Assembly (NCBI GenBank): GCA_036365145.1
Contig: JAEOAD010000018.1
Span: 14,056,501-14,120,500 of the forward strand
Origin: Orientallactaga sibirica
Taxonomy: Eukaryota > Chordata > Mammalia > Rodentia > Dipodidae
Direction of reading: 5' to 3'
DNA length: 64,000 nt
Shown here one piece after another: positions 43,379 to 56,045 of this stretch. The notes under the pieces were generated by a model. The model saw only the letters and a list, made by a program, of their open reading frames with translations. It was not told where the DNA came from and did not search any database. The first letter of the stretch is position 1. Each line of letters begins with the position of its first letter. The position numbers were made by a program, and so were the translations under genes.

Positions 43379-44879
43379 GATCATGGTTAACTAATGGCTT
43401 GTGTGAGTTCAATATATATATATATATATATGGCCATTCTGACTGTATATATACATATATATATAATTTAATTCTAATTAGTTTTTATATATAAACTAGA
43501 ATACATAATATATAGTGTGATCTAACAGCTTTCTAAAACTGAAATTACAAAATAGAATTCAAAATGAAAATCATTATGGAATTGTGGGACAGAGATGAAG
43601 ATGGGAGGACTGTGAGCTACCAAAATTCAGGGGGACAAGCCCTTTTGAGAAAACACTATATATAAATCTGATATCACTCAGGGGCTTGGCAGAGAAATGT
43701 AACCTTTAAGCTAATGGCAAATTTATTTTACAATGGCATTCAATGGAGAATGTTTTATCCTGTAAATATTATGACTTAGTGGGGTCTCGCTAATGAATCA
43801 TTGGGAAATTTTGAGGGATGCAACATCTTTGACCCCACTTCAGACTCCCAGAATAAAAGATCATAATTGAAGTTGGTTTGAGAAGTACCCATTGATGATT
43901 ACAAAGCCTGCAAATATGTTCTCTAGGATAAGCTGTGACTTCTGCAACATTTAATGTGCAGCTTTTGTGGTTACTTAATGTTCAGTAATTGACTTTGCTC
44001 AGTTTTGAAGTGAAGACACTAGTTGTATGTTTCTATTTTGCTTTGTTGTGTCATGAGTATTTAATAGACCTGACTTTTCCACACATGCTGTTTGCTGATT
44101 TTGCTCATAGATAATTGGATTTGTAAATACCGATTTTTCTAAAATTCTTTGAGATATGCTTTTGGATATTACTTGTGATCATTTTTTTACCCAATTTTTC
44201 ACAAGACTGAGTAATTACCTAATTATGAGGAGATACTTCATATATTCTCTGCATTGCTCAAATGAACTACAAACATGATTTTTTTAACCTCATCTGTTAA
44301 TTATTTTGGACAATAAGATTTAATATAGTGGATTTGCTGATATATTCTTGTAACGTTGCTTTTTCATCCTTTCAAGGTTTTCTAGTTCTGAGCATAAGAT
44401 TTAGATGAAAATCTTGCTAATGAATTGTCATTTTTTATACATAGACCTTATTTTCTAAATGATGTCTTTCCTTCTGTTGTGTTGTCTGGTAATCTAGATG
44501 ATCATTTCTATTTTAGTTGTTGTGTGTTAACATTGTTTTCACTCATTTCCTTTCCAATTTTTAATTATCTAGTTTTAGAACTGTTTTAGTTGAATGGATT
44601 GTCATTGCATTTTTGTAATCTTATGTATTGAAATTTCTCTCAATTGGAATTTAGTTTATATATCATTTGCTTATGTATTTAAACATATATTTTATTATTT
44701 TGTTTTGTATAGTATTTTATTTTCTCATGCTTTAATAAATTTTATGTCTCAGAATAGTTAAAATTTTAAACCATTTTTCTCTCACTGTACTCATAATTTT
44801 AGAAATTTAACACCTTCTTCTCACATATTATTTATTTATATAATTTAAAGGGCATATCTAATGTCTAAACTAAACTGAT
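43379..44879. other. AT-rich stretch, no gene recognised
   Basis: Very AT-rich (TA dinucleotide runs at 43415-43470). 43700-44800 has no repeat I can name and no coding signal. Confidence 0.5.
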
Positions 44880-45235
44880 CTTTTTGTGTGTATATATTGG
44901 TGTTGTATTCATGCATGTTTGTACACATATAGGGGCATGTGTGTTCAACTGCATGTGCACATGTGCCTGTGGAGGCTGTAGGTTGGCATCAGAAGTGGGG
45001 GGTCTTCCTCAAAGGTTCTCCACCATTCTTTTTCTTTGAGATAACTCATTAGTTTGGCTAGACCAGTTAACCAGTGAAACCAAGGGATTCCTTGTCTTTG
45101 CTTTACCAGAGCTAGGATCATATGTCAGAGCCAACATGCCTGGCATTTTATGTGGGCATGTGGGAATTTGAACTCAGGTCCTGGTGTAGGTGCAGCAAGA
45201 GATTTTCCATGGAGCCATGCAGCTGTAAATCAATT
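44880..45235 (-). repeat. Rodent composite repeat, family not named
   Basis: The order 'gtgtatatattggtgttgta', 'gcacatgtgcctgtggaggc', 'tctttgagataactcattag', 'ccaacatgcctggcatttta' and 'gggaatttgaactcaggtcc' follows a common rodent repeat with a TG-rich start, a B1-like middle and an ID-like end ('tgaactcaggtcct'). I recognise the pattern but not the official name. Confidence 0.5.
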
Positions 45236-45246
45236 TTTCATGGAGC

Positions 45247-45428
45247 CTTCCTCCCCCTCCTCCTCCCTTCCTCCTTCCTCCCTCCTAAATCTCCCTTCCT
45301 CCCTTCCTCCCTTCCCTTTTCCCTTCCTTCCTTCCTCCCTTCCTTCCTTCCTTCTTCCTTCCTTCCCCTTCTTTCTTTGTTTCTTTGTTTCTTTGTTTCT
45401 TTGTTTGTTTGTTTGTTTCTTTCTTTCT

Positions 45429-45503
<75 letters not shown>

Positions 45504-45556
45504 TTCTCTCTTTCTTTCTTTCTTCTTTGTTCTTTCTTCTTTCTTCTTTCTTCCTT
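45247..45556. repeat. Polypyrimidine tract, about 310 bp
   Basis: Nearly all C/T on the plus strand, passing from (CCTT/CCTCC)n to (TTTG)n, (CTTT)n and (CT)n. It abuts the CT-tail side of the following antisense... in fact GA-tail side is expected there, so the tract is a separate simple-repeat expansion. Three long open frames across it (124-153 codons; Ser/Phe/Leu- or Lys/Arg/Glu-only) are low-complexity artefacts. Confidence 0.95.
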
Positions 45557-45739
45557 AGAGAAACAGAGACAGGTGGCAGATAAAGAATGGGTGCACCAGG
45601 GCCTCTAGCCACTAAAAATGAATTCCAGATGCATGCACAACCTTGTGCATCTGGCTTTACATGAGTACTGGGGAACTGAATCTGGGTCCTTTAGCTTTGC
45701 AGGCAAGCACCTTAACCACTGAACTATCTCTCCAGCCCC
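45557..45739 (-). mobile_element. tRNA-derived SINE, antisense
   Basis: Starts 'agagaaacagagacaggtgg', continues with 'gaattccagatgcatgcaca' and ends 'gaactatctctccagcccc', the reverse complement of the SINE head. Its tail side meets the polypyrimidine tract instead of a clean poly-T. Confidence 0.9.
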
Positions 45740-46445
45740 AATTTCTTAATATAATTTTATTTAAAAAATGACACATCCTCCTCATGAACACTGCACTATT
45801 TTAGAATGTGTTAACTCTAGGCATTCTTTTGTGTGACAAACACATAACAACTTATTTCTATTTGTTTTAGTTCTAAATTGAAAAATAATGTGATTTTGAT
45901 GTAATCTATGTTTGTGTTACATGTTTACTAGTTTGTATAATTACTATTATTTTCTTTGAATTCAACTAATTAAGATTATTTTACTTCAAGAATCTTGAGG
46001 AGTTATCTTTGTTTCTTCCTCCTCCTCTTTCTTGTCATTTTTGTCTTATTATTGCTTTTGCTGATTACAAATGTAATAATTTACTTTGTATACAATTTTA
46101 GATCTACAATCCTGTTTCCATATTTTTTATTGTTGCTGTTGAGAATTCTGCTGCACTCTTAAATTTCTTTCCAGGGCAGTCATTTGCATTAAATTTTTTT
46201 CCCAATTGTTGTTAAAGTCATTTTATTTAAAGACGATCTGAAAATTTGCTAAGGCTTATCTGGGAGAGGTCTTTATTTTCTTGTTGGGTCTCTTGTGTAT
46301 TCCTTTCTCAGTTTTTGTATCATCATCATTCTAAAGATTTCTCATCTTTGATCCCAGAGTAAAAATTACTGACCCTCTTTCATTATTCCTATTTTCTTAT
46401 TTTTTTATATAATTTCTCAATGGTACATGTTAGGCATTTAGAAAT
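45740..46445. other. No gene recognised
   Basis: AT-rich, unassigned. Confidence 0.5.
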
Positions 46446-46448
46446 CTT

Positions 46449-46622
46449 TTGTTTGTTTGTTTGTTTGTTTGTTTTTGTTTTTTGTTTTACAAGGTAGAGT
46501 CTCACTCTAGCCCAGGCTGATATACACTATGTTGTCTCAGAGTGGCCTAGAACTCACAGAGACCCCACTACCTCTGTTTCCCAAGTGCTGGGATTAAAGG
46601 GGCACACCACCACACCTGACCT
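46449..46622 (-). repeat. B1 SINE, antisense, after a (GTTT)n tail
   Basis: (GTTT)n at 46449-46485 is the inverted A-rich tail. Then come 'gtctcactctagcccaggct', 'tggcctagaactcacagaga' and 'agtgctgggattaaagggg', the reversed B1 body and head. Well preserved. Confidence 0.9.
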
Positions 46623-47842
46623 AGAACCCACTTTCTATGTTTGTCTTGCACACCCTTCATTCCTTTTCTATATTACATTATGCATATTTGCTTTAATGTC
46701 TTTCACCTTCCACTTCACTGTATTTCTTCAGCTGCATCAATGCTTTTATTAAATCTTTGTATTAGGATTTTGCATATTGTATTAACAATTAAAAATTTAG
46801 AAAAGTAATTTTTAAAAATAAATCTAGTAGGCATATTTTACAAGCTCATGCTTCTTATTAGTACTACCAATTCCATCTGTGAGTTTTTTGAAGCATTTAA
46901 AGCAAAGTTCCTTAATGTGCCTGAACTACAAATTATGTAATTTGAAATCTCCATGAAATCTTCATGATTTATTTTTCTACTAAGGAAAACTTGTTTCTAA
47001 CACAATGTAGAAATTCCAAATATTTGACAAGAGGCCCATAAAATGGGAGCAAGGGGATGAATGGTCCCTGGTGTGCAATTGGAAGAACTAGTCATGCGAC
47101 TCAGAAAAAATAGTCCCTACTCCTCCCTCCTAGGCCAAGTGGGGCCATAGGAACTGGATGTACTATCTCTGAATGGCTGGCTTCTTTCTCCATTTTTCTG
47201 CTGAGTTATGTCATTTAGCCTTCAGATTTAGGATCAGCTATCTCCTTTCAAGGGAACTCTCCTATGATGACATCATTGAAATATGAAATTATTTACTGTT
47301 CCCAATTATTTGTTTCTTATTTACACAATATAACAGAATTACAGTTATAGATGTGGAGATGATTCATTTATCTCTGAAAAAATATATAATAGATGTAATA
47401 TATGATTAATTTTATATTACACTTAAAAATACATAATCTAAGAAAGAAGGATTACTGGCTGACTGTGGCTCACCACTGTATGCCAAAAATCTGACATTGT
47501 GCTTGGAAAGTATTTAATTCACCATATATATTACTTGAATGATTAAATAAATTCCTCTAATTTCATATCACTTATTGATTAAATGGGTCTTTTCTGTGTG
47601 TCTCTATTCTATTCACTGAATATATTGGTTAGTCAAATACATAGCCTATTGTTGTGACAGGAGATCTCACCAGCCACCTTCCTGATAACTGTAGCAACTA
47701 AGTGATCCAAGCACAAGCAATGAAGGCTCAAGAATTTCTGGACTTGAAATAATATGGTTTTTGTTCTGTCACTAGCCTTCATTATCCCATAGTTCTTAAC
47801 TTGATTGAATTTAGAGATTAATAAAAGACACAAAAGTAGATG
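46623..47842. other. No gene; possible L2 fossil at 47200-47290
   Basis: 'gccttcagatttaggatcag' followed by 'caagggaactctcctatgat' resembles the L2 phrase around 'ccttcagatctcagctcaaa' and 'ccttccctgac', but only weakly. The rest is unassigned. Confidence 0.35.
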
Positions 47843-47955
47843 CATACTCCTGAAATCCCAGCCCTCGAGACAGGAGGCATTCAGGGCCAGCTTTGGCTAC
47901 ATAGTGACTTGAGGCCAACCTGTGCTACATGTGACCCTATCTCAAAAAAAATTCA
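47843..47955 (+). repeat. B1 SINE, diverged, sense
   Basis: 'actcctgaaatcccagccct', 'cgagacaggaggcattcagg' and 'tggctacatagtgacttg' keep the B1 order. It ends with 'ccctatctcaaaaaaa'. Confidence 0.8.
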
Positions 47956-48689
47956 CATTAGAAATACATCATTGAAAGTAAAATAAAAGCAATAACAGCA
48001 CAAAAATAAATCTGCTTTTTTTTTTTTTAAACAAAATGGAAAGCCAAAATAAACTAAAAAAGATGGGTGTTTGGAAATGAAGTCTTAAACCACAAAAGCA
48101 GGTTATGAAATGGTAGACTGTAGTATAATTAATATTTCAAAGGGAATAAACCATTGACATGGGGAAATAAGAAATAGCTTTATCTAGGTTTGTCAGGCAC
48201 CTTGGTCAGGATTTGAAGAATGAGAGCTTATGAGACATACCATAGGGCATAATCTGGCCATCAGGAGGGTAGCATCAAGTCTGGTAATGCTCAAAGTTGT
48301 CAATTTTATAAAAAAAAAAAAAAAAAAACAGCCACTGGGGAGCCTTATCCATTGAAGTGATATGTTTAAAATGGCAGCCAGGAGAGCAATTCTAGAAGTA
48401 TTAGGCTGAGCTTTTGTCTCCAGGATAAGGGTCTTCCTGATCCTCCTGGATCGTCCACAAAGCTGTCTGTTGACTCCCCACTGCTACTAAGGCCATTGAA
48501 GACTGTGTCTGGGGAAGTGTCTGAATACAACAAACAGAGCTGTCCCTCCTGATGGGGCCTACTGTGCCAGCCTCTCAGAGGACATAAAGCACTTGTTAAG
48601 AGTTGGTGAATAGCACCAGTCTCCACATAGGACGATTTGGGTTCCCATAGAGAAGTCATCAACACAGGGTAAGAATTCAGCCAATTATG
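47956..48689. other. No gene; A18 run at about 48310-48328
   Basis: The longest open frame is 140 codons on the minus strand (48788-48366). It has no family, and its start lies inside an L2 fossil, so it is not called. The homopolymer A run near 48310 has no recognisable SINE or pseudogene body on its left. Confidence 0.5.
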
Positions 48690-48805
48690 TCTCACCTCAT
48701 CGGTCCTATTTAGAGGGTAACCCCATGGGGCATGGACCATGTCTTCCTCTGTGTATTGTATAGTGTTGAGGAGGCACTTGGCACTCAATAAATACTAATC
48801 AGGAG
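48690..48805 (+). repeat. L2 3' end
   Basis: 'ggaccatgtcttcctctgtg' leading to 'ggcacttggcactcaataaa' and 'tactaatc' is the L2 3' terminus ('gggactgtgtcttg ... ggtgctcaataaatg'). Confidence 0.7.
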
Positions 48806-50048
48806 CTTGTTTCGTGTCCCTCTCAGCCTCCCACTGAGCTGATCTGAGGGAGGAATTCCCTTTGAAGTTCCTTGTCCCCATGCTTTTTGATAAGCAATAT
48901 GGAGACTAGGAGAGAGATGAGAAAAATATACAGTCCTGGTTCTGGTGTCAATATCCACAAATGATAAATGCAACCTCTACAGTTATGTGCCTGGGGGCTA
49001 GATACATACTTAGAGGAACCATGAAGTAAGGCCTCTCTCACAAATTCTCTTCTGCTTTCATATAGACTATGATAGTCCTTTCAGACATCCATTAATACCT
49101 CCACCCAGCTGACTTGCTGTGCTGAGAGGCAGAGCCTTTTCAAGGTTTGGTTCCCTTCAGGCATGTGTTACCATGCACATGGAGAAAAATCAAAGTGTAT
49201 CAATGAGTAAGCAATTAGGAGAAAATTTTTTCTGGACATAAGAGAATAACAAAGGATTAATCCTTAAAGATAATCTTTGATAATTTTAATAGCACCTTGG
49301 CACAGAGTAACACATGACAGGAAGAATCCATTGAAAAATGACCTTTTATGTTAGAAACTTACTGTAATCAAGAAAATTTTATTTAAAAATATTTTATAGG
49401 CATTTGTATTCAGAAACAAAAACATTAAAATAATGTACTGTCAGTGAAATATGACATTTCAATGAACATCTACATATAAGATGCATACACATGTATTCTA
49501 AACAAGGGGTAAACAATTCTATATCTTGAAGAAAGTCTCAATGTGTTGTCTTCAACTACTGAAGTTGACATCTCTTGTTTTTATGAAGGAACTAATATGT
49601 TTTTTAAAATCTTCAGGATATGTGACCCTGGGATGAAATGATGTCAAGATTAATATTTTTAGGTATTCACAGTTCTCTCTTTTCCACCATCTCCCTCTCC
49701 TTTACTCTCCTCTTTTCTCTGCCTCTCTCTTTGCCCTCAACTCAGGTTCCTCCTCTCTTCTCTTCCTCTCTTCTCCTCCCATTCTCTATCTACTTGAGTA
49801 TTTAATTGTAAAAAGATTTCATCTTAGAACTTACAAAGATGCTAGTTAACCTGAATGATGCTGCTAGTGTTGGCACCTCACATACTACACAAGGCCACAG
49901 CAAAAGGAGAGTGTGATATGACTTTAAACAATATCATAATTTCTTAATGCATTCATTTTCCTTTTTAAAAGTAAGCCAGTAGGAGACAGGGATAGTTAGG
50001 GGAAAGAGCAAGAAAAGGATAGTGGAGAAGGGATTATGGAGGAAATAC
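48806..50048. other. No gene recognised
   Basis: 48830-49190 is less AT-rich but unassigned. 49670-49800 is CT-rich. No motif-bearing frame. Confidence 0.5.
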
Positions 50049-50062
50049 TGTGTTTCATCATT

Positions 50063-50287
50063 GTTTTATGAGACAGAGTAGCACTCAAGAGTGGGGGGGT
50101 GGAATTGGCCCACAAGGGCTTCCAGCTACTGCATCGAACTCCAGATACATATGCCACCTTGAGCTCATGTGTAACCATGTGCTTGTGTGACCTTGTGCTT
50201 GTGTCACCGTACGTGGGACCTGGAGAGTCTAGCATAGGTCCTTAGCCTTCACAGGCAAGCACCCCTGCTAAGCCATCTTGCCAGCCC
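50063..50287 (-). mobile_element. tRNA-derived SINE, antisense, with 14-bp duplication
   Basis: 'tatgagacagagtag', 'catcgaactccagatacata' and 'agccatcttgccagcc' give the reversed SINE. The flanking duplication is tgtgtttcatcatt (50049-50062) / tgtggttcatcatt (50288-50301), one mismatch. A 'gtgcttgtgtgaccttgtgc' stretch inside is partly duplicated (cttgtgtgacc / cttgtgtcacc). Confidence 0.93.
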
Positions 50288-50301
50288 TGTGGTTCATCAT
50301 T

Positions 50302-51435
50302 TTGAGGACTGATCAGAAGCAGACAGATTGAGAACACACAACATGAAAGGAAAAGTGGCAGGTGATGAGATAGGGACGGAAATTTTGGATTTTTGTCCAA
50401 AACACTAAGACACTGAAAATCTTCAAGTATGATATAGCCATCATAAAATTCACTTTGGGTAAGATCTCCTAGACAGAAGTGTAGAGGATGGCTTGGAAAT
50501 GGTCAAGGTCATATGTGGTGAGAAGTTCACAAAATTCTTGTGGAGCTATCCATCCACCAATGGCCAATGTTACTCTTCCAAATCCCCACCCAAGGAAGGT
50601 TCACAAAGAACACAGGGAGACCAATAGTTATACATACTCCTTCCAGAGTTTTTTGTTTCCATATTCTAGTCTGTTTCCCCAACCTAATGAGCTAAAATGC
50701 ACATTACAGATACCACAAGACAACCTCCCCAACCCTTGTCTCCTCTATGGCCTGTGACAAAACAGGTAGTTCCAAACACTTTATGGTTGCTTCTCAGCTA
50801 TTATTTAGCTCTTTCCCCTAAGTGTGAATTCCTACTGTAGGCTGATGAAGAACAGAAAGACAATTTATCCAAAGATAAATCTAAGGCAGAACATTACTTG
50901 TCCACAAGAGCCTTTAATCTCTTATTAGAATGGAAACGTTAGGTTCTTTCTGTGTAACTCCTGTTCCCCAATCAAAGGAAGCTTTGACTCCTATTGGAGC
51001 TCCTCCTCACTGAAATGTAGCAAAGATTAGCCTGAATTCACTGTACATATTGGAGTGTGACTCTCACAAGATGTTAACTTAAACTTTGTGAGACAACAAC
51101 ATTATCATATCACCCTTAATTCCATTGGGAGATGTTCTACAAATGGACCATATTAGGAAAAACAAAGAATTTATTTATTTTTTTCCATTGGGACCAAATC
51201 TAAGTCATCTGATCTTTAAGTAGAATGCTGTTGGGAGTTCTTTATTCCATTTATTCATTGATCTACCAGCTATCCTTCATATTATCATGTGTATGTGCAC
51301 CCACTTGAGGGTCTGTGGTCAAGGACAGAAGCATCAAACCCACTTGCATGAGTTTAGCAAGCATATTTCACATTGATGTTTGTTGATTGTAAAATATGTA
51401 AAGAATGCATTATAATGCCATTATAAACTGCTTAC
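50302..51435. other. No gene recognised
   Basis: Unassigned; the 89-codon plus-strand frame at 50488-50757 has no motif. Confidence 0.5.
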
Positions 51436-51439
51436 TTAG

Positions 51440-51905
51440 AATTAACCTGAGAAGACACTATCTCTCCCTCATGGAGCTTACATGTAATGATGGTGGAGGG
51501 ATATGACATATAGAGAGGCAAACAAAAACACAATTGCAAGTTCTCAGTTAATGCTGGAAGAGAATTGTGGAGAACCATGAGAAAGAAAGTCCATGATACA
51601 AAGAAGCCTAATTATATTTGGTTAAAAGTTGAATAAGGATGATGTATAGAAGTATTGTTCATGCAAAAGGAATAACATTTACATGAAAGTCTATATGAGA
51701 ACCTATAAAATGTGAGTATTTGAAAGTTATCTGAATAAGTGGAATGTGTCCTTAGGTAGGGTTATAGAGAAAGATTAAGGCCAATTCATGAAAAAAACTT
51801 TAAGGCCTGGTTGAGGCTTTTGAGGTTTGTGAGAAATAGAGATATGTAGACAATTATACTAGGCATTTTGGATGCAACATCATCCAGACAGAAATTGTTA
51901 TTTCT
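51440..51905. repeat. Possible ancient repeat, family uncertain
   Basis: 'ctccctcatggagcttacat' followed by 'gatggtggagggatatgaca', and later 'ttaaggcctggttgaggctt', recall a widespread mammalian fossil with 'tggagcttacagtctagtgg'. Strongly decayed. Confidence 0.35.
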
Positions 51906-52204
51906 TTGCAGCAGTGATATTCTGTTTCTATGACATTTCATAAAATAACAATTGTAAAGATAAATGAAAATTCCTACTGGAGGATATCAGGTATTGGAAT
52001 TTCATGTATATAAAATATCTAAGAACATTATCATTATGACAACAATTTTTTAAAGTTTAGACTTATATAATAGCATATTGCAAATTATAGCAGACTATGA
52101 GAAATATTTTCTGTATTTTATTATTAATAGAATTTATATGTATTGAGTATATACTGTGCTAGTTGCTATATTATTTTATTACATAAACATACATAAAATA
52201 GAAT

Positions 52205-52655
52205 AATGTAGTCCTCAAAAGTCCCCATCTTACTCCCAAATTTGTTACTTTACAAGACAAAATGTACTTTGTAGATGTGAATAAGGACTTGAAATGTGAT
52301 GGTTATCCTGGGTTGCCCAGGTTGACCCAGGGTCCTTATAGTGAGAGGCCAGAAGGTCAAGGTCATTAAGCAGATGTAATGGTGGATGCAGAGATTGGAG
52401 TGAGGGACTTGGAACATGGAGGAGGGTCTATGCTCAAGGAATGCAGGAGTCCTCTGCAAATTGAAGAAGACAAGGAAGTGGAATGGCTCCAGAAATCCTC
52501 CAGAAGCATCTTCTACCAACATCTTGACTTTTAGCCTCATAAGACCCATGTTGTACTTCCCACATTGAGAACAGTAAGATTAGCATTTCATGTAGTTTTA
52601 AGCTATTAAATTTGTGGTAATTTATAACAATATCAATAGAAACATAGACCTTATA
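52205..52655 (+). repeat. MLT1-type MaLR LTR
   Basis: Nearly complete: 'tgtactttgtagatgtgaat', 'ggttatcctgggttgcccag', 'ggaatgcaggagtcctctgc', 'cttctaccaacatcttgact', 'tttagcctcataagacccat' and 'ttaaatttgtggtaatttat' occur in the MLT1 order. The 99-codon minus-strand frame over it is chance. Placental-age fossil. Confidence 0.85.
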
Positions 52656-53168
52656 AATTTGGTGCTAAAAAGTACAGGTAGGGTGGTGAACCAAAGCAGC
52701 AGGTTTAAAAAGAAATGTTTTTCATTACACTATGTGAAATGTGGACACCTAAGAGAAAGAGTTCTATAACAGAACTACCTCAGATGATGTGAGGCACAAT
52801 GGAGGCACATCTTCACAAGGATGAGAAACAGGGAAGGCCTTCTGGATGAATATGTCCTTGAAAGAAACTTGTCCTGTAGGAAAACTAGCTAGTCATAGGG
52901 GAGGGACTGAAAGAATCAAAGGCATCAGGGTGACTTCAGCTTTCCTTATTTGGGTTGCTATGTTAATGTCGCTGCAGCTTAAGACTAAGAATGCTAGAAA
53001 CACAGAAGTTAGAAGAAATCTGTAGGCTTATGCATTTGTATTTTATGTTCTAAAATTGAGTTCTGGGCAAATTTTTTTCCTTCCTTATAACTTTATATAG
53101 TCCCACATGATAAACATCTACACTACAAACCCAATAAACAACCATTTAATAAGGTAAGAATTGGGTTT
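52656..53168. other. No gene recognised
   Basis: Unassigned between two repeats. Confidence 0.5.
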
Positions 53169-54235
53169 GTTTTTTCTTTTTTTGAAAAAAAATTATTTAT
53201 TTTTATTTTTTAATTTATTTTTTATTGACAACTTCCTTAATTGTAGACAATATCCCATGGTACTTCCCTTCCTCCCTCCACTTTCCCCTTGAAAACTCCA
53301 CTCTCCATCATATCCCTTCCCCATCTTAATCAGTCTCTCTTTTCATTTTGATGTCATGATCTTTTCTTCCCATTATGATGGTCTTGTGTAAGTAGTATTA
53401 AGAACTGTGAGGTCATGGATATCCAGGCCATTTTGTGTCTGGAGGAGCACGTTGTAAGGGGTCCTACTCTTCCTTTGGCTCTTACAATCTTTCTGCCCCC
53501 TCTTCTGCAATGGACCCTGACCCTTGGAAGGTGTGTTTGAGATATTTCAGTACTGAGCACTCCTCTGTCCCTTCTTCTCAGCACCATGGTGCCTTCTGAG
53601 TCAGCCCAAGGTCACCACCATCTGAAAAGAGAAGCTTCTCTAACCAAGTGAGAGTAGTATTAACATATGGGTGTGGACATTAAGAGAAGTGCTTACTGGG
53701 CAGTTTGGTGAGCATAGTATATACATTTAGGCAGACACCAGCAGACATTAGACCCCTAGGGCTCATGACTACCCCTGTTGTAGGTTTTCAGTATCAGGGA
53801 TGTATTCCCTCCCATGGAGTGGGCATCCAGTCAAATTAGAGAGCGGTTGGTTTCCCCCATAACAGACATGCCACTATTGCACCCATTAGCTCATTTAGCC
53901 TGGCTGGCCAAATTTAAGGCTTGCAGTGTCCATTATTGAGCATCTCCACTGGTGATTTCTTTCTCTCTCCCACTGAACTGCATGCAGCATAGCTTTTTCC
54001 AGCTTTCTGTCAGCTGGTCCACATGGAGGAGGCTTTCATCTCAGCTCTAGCAGGATTTCTCAGTGACCTTGCAACCCAAGTATGTAGAGTCTTCAGCAAT
54101 AGGGTCTTACCATCTGTTCCTGATGGGAAACCAAGGGCCTTGGCATTGGCCTATAATGTTTTGGTGGTGCCTATGGGTTTATCTTTTCTTGTAGAGATTA
54201 TTGGAGTAGAATTTTGATGTTCATTTACTCATATG
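53169..54235 (-). repeat. LINE-1 3' UTR, antisense, 5'-truncated
   Basis: A T-rich start (53169-53225, the inverted A-tail) is followed by 'gacaacttccttaattgtag', 'acaatatcccatggtacttc', 'ggcctggatatcc' in reverse, 'ggctcttacaatctttctgc' and 'gagtcttcagcaatagggtc'. On the minus strand this is L1 3' UTR ending in AATAAAAAATA. It is the best-preserved copy of the segment also seen at 20248-24460 and 34330-34595. Over 1 kb of non-ORF sequence shows a long 3' UTR in this L1 lineage. Confidence 0.8.
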
Positions 54236-55840
54236 TGTGAAAGAAAAAAAAACGAATTTTTTTATCTCTATATTAGGTGTCTTAGAAAAACATTTTTTAA
54301 ATCTTTCATATTTCTAAATGGTATTTTTTTCTGAAATACTAATGTCAAGAGTTTTCTCATGGCTTACAGCAATTTGACCCTATTCTACATCACAGTCCAT
54401 CACTTACTCCTACACTTTAGAGATCTATGGGCCTCAGAGGCAATGCCTGGTAACTTTACACCATTGTCTCTTAGAAAATCATTCACAATGGAAGAAGAAA
54501 ACACAAACTACTGTCTAGGCTATACATGTTTCAAATAAACCCCAGGGGGATGCCAGGCAATGTTACATGGGGAATGGTCTTGATGGAAAGAAAGTGTGAC
54601 CAATCAGTGTTTCACTAGTGTCCTTGGTTACCTAGTGTCCTTGATGGATTGCGTATGCTGACATTCAGTACCTCCTTAATCCAGACTTGCATTTTGGTTG
54701 CATCCTTCTCCTACAACTGTCCTCTACTTAGTCCAATGGAGGAACGATATCTTCAAGTCAGAAAGACCTGGGATGCTTCCCAGCAGCAAACTTAACAGAA
54801 CAAATGCTTAGGAGCATGAGGCCATAGGGGAGCTCAAAGGTCATTTGCAAATTAGCAAATCAAATTGGACTTGGGAGGATCTATATATTTGTGATGGCAA
54901 AGGACTCCGAGACCTTACCTTCAGCACCCCCATTCACATGCTGGGCCCTAGCAAATGAAAGTGTATCTTTGGAATCATAACAATGAAACCATGATACATT
55001 AAATTTCTCTCGTATAGAGCTCAGTTGCCTCTCCAGTGATGGTGATTATTATTTTTTTTACAAGAGTTGAGTAATGAAGTCTAAACACAATACAATCTCT
55101 GAATTAGAATGAGAAATTACATACCAAAATAGGGTGTCTTAAAGCCATCATATAGCATGAAATCATAGCAGAATACTTGATGTCACCAGGGAATTATGTT
55201 CTTTTTAATTACCTACAAATGAACAATGTGTCATATGTTGCAATTGCAGGGCTATCTTTCTCTGAAAAGCCATATACACTGATAGTCACAGCTTTAGGTA
55301 GAAGCGTATTTTTCAATTTGAGATTTCCAAGGCAAGAAAAGACATTCAAGGCACCTAATTGTAGGCACATCCAGACAATGCCATTGCTTTGTACAGACAG
55401 TGGATTATGGTCTGCGAAAGGGCACCAAGGGCATTTCTGCCCAAGTCCAGCTTTTTCTCATTGGTGGTTTATGGGGCTTGTAATGTCAAGATCCATGAAT
55501 TTCAGGGACTGTGCTTGTCCTTGGATCTGATTTGGAAGCAGCTTTTGATCAGTGAAGTGAAACAGTTAATTATAATAAATAATGCTAGTAGAAGTCCTTA
55601 CACAGCTAAAGGAGGGGGTAGCCAAAGAAATAAAGCTCATTTCTGGCAGAACCTCATCTTCTGGGTGTTTGGATTCAGTCCTGTTTGGCTAACACAACCA
55701 CAGCTCACTACACTGCTGGCTGAAGGCATGGTTGCTGCATCTTCTCCACGAGTGCTGTATTCGGGCTCTATATGGGTGGGTGGGGTAAACAGGCAGTGGT
55801 AGAAGGAGGCCAAAAAGATTGGAGAGGAATGCAAAATTTC
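54236..55840. other. No gene recognised, repeat-poor
   Basis: Longest frames are 117 codons (55177-55530) and 137 codons (55389-55802) on the plus strand. They overlap in different frames and I recognise no domain. No repeat is obvious. Confidence 0.45.
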
Positions 55841-56045
55841 TCTCTATTCATCTGCATTTGATTGCTTTGTGCCCTGAAGCACATGATTTAATTATTTTCA
55901 TCATTGCCTCGGCTTCCTCAGCTACCAATGCCACCGAGGGCAATAAAATCATTCAGCCCTTGCAGAAAAAAATGCTGCCATAATAATTTTTGACTCAATG
56001 AATACTTAAGGCTATAAAACCAACTCCTTGGATGACCACATCCAA
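55840..56045. other. Candidate conserved non-coding element
   Basis: Repeat-free stretch with TAAT-type cores (atgatttaattattttcatc at 55881, ccataataatttttgactca at 55978) and a TATA-like 'ggctataaaac'. Composition-based suspicion only. Confidence 0.25.

Noticed and set aside
45122..45612. Open frames of 124-153 codons on both strands
   Set aside because: They are translations of the polypyrimidine tract, made only of Ser/Phe/Leu/Pro or Lys/Arg/Glu.
48309..48328. A18 run as the tail of a processed pseudogene
   Set aside because: No recognisable mRNA-like body or matching duplication upstream.
48366..48788. 140-codon minus-strand frame
   Set aside because: Its N-terminal end is antisense to an L2 3' end and nothing in it resembles a known family.
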